Shown here: piece by piece, positions 58,941-64,000 of the stretch
How the letters are laid out: each line of letters starts with the position of its first letter
Numbering within the stretch: the stretch's first letter is position 1
Source of the DNA: Streptomyces sp. NBC_01381
GTDB taxonomy: Bacteria; Actinomycetota; Actinomycetes; Streptomycetales; Streptomycetaceae
Direction of reading: 5' to 3'
NCBI RefSeq assembly: GCF_026340305.1
Contig: NZ_JAPEPI010000002.1
Location: 3,348,001 to 3,412,000, forward strand
DNA length: 64,000 bases
The notes under the pieces: model-generated
Databases searched by the model: none
The model's input: only the letters and a program-made list of their open reading frames with translations
Told to the model about the DNA's origin: nothing
Position numbers and translations under genes: made by a program

Positions 58941-60476
58941 ATGCGGATGAACTCCTATATACGGGCTGCTGTTTCCGGTGTGGCGATACTGACCGTGGGG
59001 GCGGGCCTTTCACCCGCCGCTGCCGCCGACGAGGCGACGGGGCCGCCGGGCCTCGCGCGCTACCACGGTCAGTCCGTCGACTGGCACGACTGCACGCTCG
59101 GCCCCGACGACAGCACCGGAAAGAAGCTGGACGCCGCGGGCGCCCAGTGCGCCGACCTGACCGTGCCGCTCGACTACGGCGACCCCGGCGGCCGGACCAT
59201 CACCGTCGCCGTCTCGCGCCTCCGGGCCACCGACCGCGCGCACCGTGTCGGCCCGCTGCTGCTCAACAACGGCGGCCCCGGCGGCCCGAGCCTCGAGATG
59301 CCGGTCACCGTCGGCGAGACCATGGGGAAGGTGGCAGGGAAGTACGAACTCATCGGCATGGACCCGCGGTTCGTCGGCCGTTCCACGCCCCTTGACTGCG
59401 GCTGGGACATCGGCTCGATGGTCTTCTCGGCCGGCGCCGACCGGGCCGGATACCAGCGCTCCGTCGCACGCCAGCGGGACCTGGCCGAGCGGTGCAAGCG
59501 GACGAACGGCGACGTGCTGCCGCATGTCAGCACCCGCAACACCGCCCGCGACATGGACGTCGTCAGGGCCGCGCTCGGCGCGAAGCGGATCTCCTACCTC
59601 GGCTACTCGTACGGCAGTTACCTCGGCGAGGTCTACACCGAACTGTTCCCCGGCCGCACCGACCGCATGGTCCTCGACGGAGTCATCGACCCCGCCCGCT
59701 ACAGCCAGACCCTGCTCGCGGACGCCACCGGAGCCAACGAGCGGGCCCTGCGCGCCTGGGCGGCATGGACCGCGGCCCGCGACGACACCTACGGGCTCGG
59801 TGACACGACCGGCGCCGTCCTTGCCACCGTGCGCCACATCCACGAGGCCGCGGCCGACAAGCCCTTGCGGGTCGGGGAGTTCCGGGTCGACGAGCACTCC
59901 CTGCCCGTCGTCTACTTCGGCGGTCTGGGCGGCGACCGCGACGAGAACCGCGCCGTTCTGGCCACCATGACCAGGACGCTGGAGCGAGCCGCCGACCGCG
60001 AACACGTCGACGCGGGGCCGGAGTTGAGCGAAGTACTGACCTACCTGACGACCGAGGCGGGCTCGCACCAGGGCAGCGTGCAAGCCGCCATCCTCTGCGG
60101 GGACGTCGCGACCCGTCGCGGGACCGACAGCTACTGGCGCGACATCCAGGCCGCCCGCGACAAGGCCCCCTTCGCCGCCCCGCTGACGTACAACATCTCC
60201 GCCTGCGAGTTCTGGGACGCCCCGGCCGAGAAGCCGACCGTCGTCGACAACGACGTACCGGCGCTCCTGGTCAACGCCACCGGCGACACACGGACCACCT
60301 ACTCCGGGGCCCGCCGGATGCGTGACCAGTGGTCGAAGTCCCGGCTGCTCACCCTCCCCGGGGCGAACCAGCACGGCGTCTACGGCGACTACGGCAACGC
60401 CTGCACCGACCGGCGGGTCAACGCCTACCTGGCCACCGGGAAGCTGCCCGAGCGTGACGTGACCTGCCGCGCCTAG
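58941..60476 (+). CDS. Secreted alpha/beta hydrolase, S33 tripeptidyl aminopeptidase type
   Basis: A 511-aa exported hydrolase: signal peptide (SYIRAAVSGVAILTVGAGL, cleaved near AAAAD), then the TAP-family features CADLTVPLDYGDPGGRTITV, LLLNNGGPGGPSLEM (oxyanion region), nucleophile YLGYSYGSYLG, and a late VPALLVNATGDTRTTYSGA then LPGANQHGVY with Asp and His. SlpD/SlpE-like peptidases of Streptomyces have this layout. ATG 58941 or 58947. No lipobox. It is followed by a complex hairpin. Confidence 0.9.
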   Translation: MRMNSYIRAAVSGVAILTVGAGLSPAAAADEATGPPGLARYHGQSVDWHDCTLGPDDSTGKKLDAAGAQCADLTVPLDYGDPGGRTITVAVSRLRATDRAHRVGPLLLNNGGPGGPSLEMPVTVGETMGKVAGKYELIGMDPRFVGRSTPLDCGWDIGSMVFSAGADRAGYQRSVARQRDLAERCKRTNGDVLPHVSTRNTARDMDVVRAALGAKRISYLGYSYGSYLGEVYTELFPGRTDRMVLDGVIDPARYSQTLLADATGANERALRAWAAWTAARDDTYGLGDTTGAVLATVRHIHEAAADKPLRVGEFRVDEHSLPVVYFGGLGGDRDENRAVLATMTRTLERAADREHVDAGPELSEVLTYLTTEAGSHQGSVQAAILCGDVATRRGTDSYWRDIQAARDKAPFAAPLTYNISACEFWDAPAEKPTVVDNDVPALLVNATGDTRTTYSGARRMRDQWSKSRLLTLPGANQHGVYGDYGNACTDRRVNAYLATGKLPERDVTCRA

Positions 60477-60496
60477 CCCGCGGTTCGTGCCCGGGG

Positions 60497-60565
60497 TTGG
60501 ACCGCACCCGAGCCCGCCTGCTGGGACCGGCAGGCGGAGGGCCCTTCGGGAAGGGTGCGGTCCAA
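60497..60565. terminator. Large branched hairpin
   Basis: TTGGACCGCACCC (60497-60509) pairs perfectly with GGGTGCGGTCCAA (60553-60565). Between them is a second stem, CCGCCTG/CAGGCGG near 60514-60538, and a CCCTTCGGG hairpin. It lies between the peptidase stop and the hydroxylase start and probably terminates transcription; a regulatory leader for the next gene is less likely. Confidence 0.75.
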
Positions 60566-60645
60566 GTCCCGTCCCCGGGTGTGCTGTTCGGGTTCCCCGA
60601 AACCGGCGGGCCATGCCTCTCTCGCGCTCACGCCATAATGTGCGG

Positions 60646-61824
60646 ATGGCTGTCGTCGTCGTGGGCGCCGGACCCGCGGGTCTCACCGTCGCCAACATCC
60701 TCCGTGCTGCATCCGTGGACTGCGTGGTCCTCGAGACGGAGAGCAGGGAATTCATCGAACAGCGGCCCCGCGCGGGCTTCTTGGAGGAGTGGGCGGTGCG
60801 CGCCCTGGAGGAGCGCGGGCTCGCCGACCGGCTCCTGGAACACGCGACGGCGCACAGCGAGTGCGAGTTCCGCAGCGCGGGGGAGCGGCACCGGTTCCGC
60901 TACGCCGAGCTGTCAGGCCACCGCCATTTCGTCTATCCCCAGCCGCTGTTGGTGACGGACCTGGTGCGCTCCTACGCCGATGTCGCGGGCGGCGACATCC
61001 GTTTCGGCGTACGTGATGTGGAACTGCACGGCCTCGACACGGACCGGCCATCGGTGTCGTACACGGACCCGGATACGGGTGAGCGGGTGCGCGTCGAGTG
61101 CGACGCCGTCGCCGGCTGCGACGGGGCGCGCGGTGTGACGCGCGCCTGCCTGCCCGAAGAGCAGGTGACCGTCGCCCGGCACGACTACGGCATCGGGTGG
61201 CTGGCGCTGCTCGCCGAGGCGCCACCGTCGTCGGACTGTGTCGTCTTCGGACTCCACCCCCGCGGCTTCGCCGCCCACATGGCCCGCAGCCCCGAGATCA
61301 CCCGCTACTACCTGGAGTGCCCGCCGGGTGACGACCCGGTCAACTGGCCCGACGAGCGGGTGTGGTCCGAGCTGCACGCCCGCCTCGCGGCGGACGGCGC
61401 GCGGCCGCTCACCGAAGGGCGGATCGTCGAGAAGCGCGTCCTGGACATGCACAACTACGTCGTGGAGCCCATGTCCTACGGGCGGCTCCACCTCGCCGGC
61501 GACGCCGCCCACCTCGCGGCCCCGATCGCCGCGAAGGGCATGAACCTCGCGCTGCACGACGCGTTCCTCCTCGGCGACGCGCTCGTCGCGTACGACAAGG
61601 ACGGTGACGACAGCGGGCTGCGCGGCTATTCGGCGGCCTGTCTGCCGCGGGTGTGGCAGTACCAGGAGTTCTCGCAGTGGTTCGCGGACGTGCTGCACGG
61701 GACGTCGTCCGGTGACCCCTTCAAGGCGGGCACCGCGGGTGCCCGCCTGCGCAGGGTGCTCGGCTCGCGCGCCGCGGCGGCCGCCTTCGCCGAGCTCTAC
61801 ATCGGCAGGGAAGCCGACAACTGA
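60646..61824 (+). CDS. PobA-like FAD aromatic hydroxylase with altered active site
   Basis: A 392-aa class A flavin monooxygenase collinear with 4-hydroxybenzoate 3-hydroxylase: FAD motif VVVVGAGPAGLTVANI, RPRAGFLEE, AGCDGARGVTR (DG motif), and VVEPMSYGRLHLAGDAAHLA then PIAAKGMNLALHD. Compared from memory with Pseudomonas PobA, Tyr201 is Phe here (VVFGLHPRGF), Ser212 is Met, while the equivalents of Arg214, Tyr222 and Tyr385 are kept. Loss of Tyr201, which helps ionise 4-hydroxybenzoate, suggests another substrate. ATG 60646. No pca genes are adjacent. Confidence 0.88.
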   Translation: MAVVVVGAGPAGLTVANILRAASVDCVVLETESREFIEQRPRAGFLEEWAVRALEERGLADRLLEHATAHSECEFRSAGERHRFRYAELSGHRHFVYPQPLLVTDLVRSYADVAGGDIRFGVRDVELHGLDTDRPSVSYTDPDTGERVRVECDAVAGCDGARGVTRACLPEEQVTVARHDYGIGWLALLAEAPPSSDCVVFGLHPRGFAAHMARSPEITRYYLECPPGDDPVNWPDERVWSELHARLAADGARPLTEGRIVEKRVLDMHNYVVEPMSYGRLHLAGDAAHLAAPIAAKGMNLALHDAFLLGDALVAYDKDGDDSGLRGYSAACLPRVWQYQEFSQWFADVLHGTSSGDPFKAGTAGARLRRVLGSRAAAAAFAELYIGREADN

Positions 61825-61858
61825 GCCGGTGAAGGCGGGAGTTGAGCCTTGGGGTCGC

Positions 61859-63250
61859 CTACGGCCCGTACCAGACCGTCGTCATGTTGCAGAACTCGCG
61901 GATGCCGTGCCCCGACAGCTCACGCCCGTAACCCGAGCGCTTCACGCCGCCGAAGGGCAGGCCGGGGTGGGACGCCGTCATGCCGTTGAAGAAGACGCCG
62001 CCCGCCTGGATGTCCCGCGCGCAGCGCGCCATCTCGTCGTCGTCACGGGTCCAGACATTTGAACTGAGCCCGAACGGCGTCGTGTTGGCGAGGTCCACGG
62101 CCTCGTCCAGGTTCGCCACGCGGTAGAGCGTGGCCACCGGGCCGAACGCCTCCTCGCGGTGGATGCGCATCTGCGGGGTGACATCGGCGAGGACGGTGGG
62201 GGAGTAGTACCAGCCCCGCTCCTGCTCCTTGGGGCGCTGCCCGCCGCACAGCGCGGTGGCACCGTGGCCCAGCGCGTCGTCGACGAGCTCCTCCAGGTCG
62301 GTGCGGCCCTGCTCGGAGGCGAGCGGGCCGACGTCGGTCTCCTCGTTCATCGGGTCGCCGACGGTCAACTCCCGCATTCCGGCGACGAATCGGTCGCGGA
62401 ACGCGTCGTAGACGTCGGCGTGCACGATGAAGCGCTTCGCGGCGATGCAGGACTGGCCGTTGTTCTGCACGCGGGCCGTCACCGCGACCGTGGCGGCGCG
62501 GTCGATGTCGGCGCTCGGCAGCACGAGGTAGGGGTCGCTGCCGCCCAGCTCCAGGACGGTCTTCTTGATCTCGTGGCCCGCGATGGATGCCACCGACTGG
62601 CCCGCCGGTTCGCTGCCGGTGAGGGTCGCCGCGGCCACCCGCTGGTCGCGCAGGATGCCCTCCACGGCACCCGAGCCGACGAGCAGCGTCTGGAAGCAGC
62701 CGTGCGGGAACCCGGCGCGCAGGAAGAGATCCTCCAGGTACAGGGCCGTCTGGGGGACGTTCGACGCGTGCTTGAGCAGCCCGACGTTCCCGGCCATCAG
62801 GGCGGGGGCGGCGAAGCGGACGACCTGCCAGAGCGGGAAGTTCCACGGCATCACCGCGAGCACGGGGCCGATCGGCCGGTAGCGGACGACCGCCCGGGAC
62901 GCGCCGGAGTCCGCCACATCGGCCGACGCGGGGTGCTCGTCGGCGAGCAGTGCCTCGGCGTGCTCGGCGTACCAGCGCATGGCCTTGACACACTTGGCCG
63001 CCTCGGCCCTCGCGGCCTTGACGGGCTTGCCCATCTCCGTCGTCATCGTGCGGGCGACGAAGGGGACGTCCTCCTCCAGAAGGTCCGCGGCCAGGTTCAG
63101 GAGCCGGGCCCGCTCGGCGAATTCGGTGAGGCGATGCTCGGCGTACGCGGCGTCGGCGGCCGCGAGGCGGCGCTCGACCTCCGCGTGCGCGAGCGGCTGG
63201 AAGGTCTCGAGCGTCTCGCCGGTGGCGGGATTGACCGTGGCGATGGGCAT
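61859..63250 (-). CDS. NAD(P)-dependent aldehyde dehydrogenase (succinate-semialdehyde type)
   Basis: A 463-aa aldehyde dehydrogenase: VMPWNFPLWQVVRFAAPALM, the Glu motif VLELGGSDPYLVL, and the nucleophile Cys in NNGQSCIAAKRFIVH, then EEAFGPVATLYRV and LPFGGVKRSGYGRELS. It matches the short succinate-semialdehyde dehydrogenase-like group common in Streptomyces. ATG 63250 starts the family-like MPIATVNPATGETL; the longer open frame to 63373 does not. Convergent with the hydroxylase gene. Confidence 0.93.
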   Translation of the reverse strand: MPIATVNPATGETLETFQPLAHAEVERRLAAADAAYAEHRLTEFAERARLLNLAADLLEEDVPFVARTMTTEMGKPVKAARAEAAKCVKAMRWYAEHAEALLADEHPASADVADSGASRAVVRYRPIGPVLAVMPWNFPLWQVVRFAAPALMAGNVGLLKHASNVPQTALYLEDLFLRAGFPHGCFQTLLVGSGAVEGILRDQRVAAATLTGSEPAGQSVASIAGHEIKKTVLELGGSDPYLVLPSADIDRAATVAVTARVQNNGQSCIAAKRFIVHADVYDAFRDRFVAGMRELTVGDPMNEETDVGPLASEQGRTDLEELVDDALGHGATALCGGQRPKEQERGWYYSPTVLADVTPQMRIHREEAFGPVATLYRVANLDEAVDLANTTPFGLSSNVWTRDDDEMARCARDIQAGGVFFNGMTASHPGLPFGGVKRSGYGRELSGHGIREFCNMTTVWYGP

Positions 63251-63373
63251 GCCGTTCCTCCTCGGGGCGCCTGGGCGGCGTCCGGACGATGCGTCCCCCG
63301 GGATTTCCAGCGTAGGGGGACGGAGCCGAGGGGGCACGTGCACGAGCCGTGGTCGTTTAGGGCAATGCTTCAC

Positions 63374-64000
63374 CTAGGGCAACGGTTCACCGCGGGCGGC
63401 GACCCACAGCTCGTACCACTCCTCGTGCGTGAGGTCCGGCTCGCGGTGTGCGGCGTCGCGGCAGGCGAGGATGCGCTCGGGCCTGCTGGTGCCGATGACG
63501 GGCGCGATACGGGCCGGATGACGCTGAAGCCACCACAGGAGGATCGTCTCCGGCGTCGTCTGCTTGCGCTCGGCCAAGCCGGTGACGAGCCGCCCGGCCG
63601 GTGAGTCCTGGCCTCCGCTGTAGCGGCCCTGGGCGAGGGACCCCCAGGCCTGCAGCTGGAGACCGTTGGCGGCGCAGTACTCGATCGTTCCGTGAGGGAA
63701 GCCGTTGCCGGTCGCGGCCGGCGTGTTGAGGAGCACGCCGGACTCGACCCAGTCGCGGCTGCCCAGGCTCATCTCCAGCTGATTGGCGACCAGCGGAACG
63801 TCGAGATGTGCCTGTAGGTGGGCGATCTGCGCGGCGCTCATGTTGGACACGCCGAAGTGGCGCACCAGGCCCTGCCCGTGGAGCGAGGCGAGCGCCTTCG
63901 CGATCTCGTCGGGGCCGGTCAGCGGGTCGGGCCGGTGCAGCAGCAGTACGTCGATGACATCGGTGCGCAGCCGGGTGAGGCTCTCCTCGACGCGCCGGAC
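63374..64000 (-). CDS. Aldo/keto reductase, YdhF-like, N-terminus outside window
   Basis: The last 208 residues of an aldo/keto reductase; the frame runs to the window edge with no start. Present are LTRLRTDVIDVLLLHRPDPL with the catalytic-His position, VRHFGVSNMSAAQIAHLQAH, LQAWGSLAQGRY and the NADP-binding IAPVIGTSRPERI. The Asp-Tyr-Lys part of the tetrad lies beyond 64000. It is similar to E. coli YdhF in layout. Confidence 0.88.
   Translation of the reverse strand, partial: VRRVEESLTRLRTDVIDVLLLHRPDPLTGPDEIAKALASLHGQGLVRHFGVSNMSAAQIAHLQAHLDVPLVANQLEMSLGSRDWVESGVLLNTPAATGNGFPHGTIEYCAANGLQLQAWGSLAQGRYSGGQDSPAGRLVTGLAERKQTTPETILLWWLQRHPARIAPVIGTSRPERILACRDAAHREPDLTHEEWYELWVAARGEPLP

Overview
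The window is high-GC actinomycete chromosome, almost certainly Streptomyces. The signs are very high third-position GC, many GTG starts, overlapping ATGA/GTGA gene junctions, an ergothioneine (egtABCD) operon, paired crcB/fluC genes, lipoprotein and secreted-hydrolase genes, and dispersed repeats that I recognise from Streptomyces genomes (near 4848 and 10690). All calls come from reading the sequence; no database search was run.

Layout. 1-4.6 kb: end of an SMP-30-like gene, a HAD phosphatase, dodecin, then a GntR/UTRA repressor beside a secreted GH16 glycanase and a sugar-binding lipoprotein, with a perfect TTGGT-N4-ACCAA operator in the lipoprotein promoter. 4.6-9.4 kb: a 330-bp inverted-repeat element, then egtDCBA. 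9.6-16.8 kb: bacterial PARG, PemK-like protein carrying an in-frame repeat insertion, GH18 protein, amidase, LacI regulator, thioredoxin and a flavin disulfide oxidoreductase. 16.9-26.1 kb: etfBA with a divergent TetR gene and shared inverted-repeat boxes, a DUF35-type protein, cupin, P1B-4 metal ATPase with an ArsR sensor, a fluoride-exporter pair, a TPR protein and a pirin.

26-47 kb is accessory and scarred. A second copy of the pirin 3' end at 32.2 kb, next to a frameshifted tyrosine integrase, suggests that 26.0-32.2 kb is an integrated element. It carries a tightly coupled four-gene operon (60-aa peptide, two unrecognised proteins, serine hydrolase), which is the best candidate for an undescribed system. 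It is followed by gene fragments, an ISL3-type transposase, a CHAT-TPR-WD40 protein with a small membrane partner (possible conflict system), and broken pieces of amidinotransferase, methyltransferase and reductase genes. Several GC-rich hexanucleotide arrays occur here.

47-64 kb returns to ordinary chromosome: aldo/keto reductase with an XRE regulator, HxlR with an NAD(P)H-binding protein, secreted lipase, P450, a cysteine-synthase-like PLP enzyme coupled to an MFS transporter, PadR with acyl-CoA dehydrogenase, an S33 peptidase, a PobA-like hydroxylase with altered active-site residues, an aldehyde dehydrogenase, and an aldo/keto reductase cut by the window edge.
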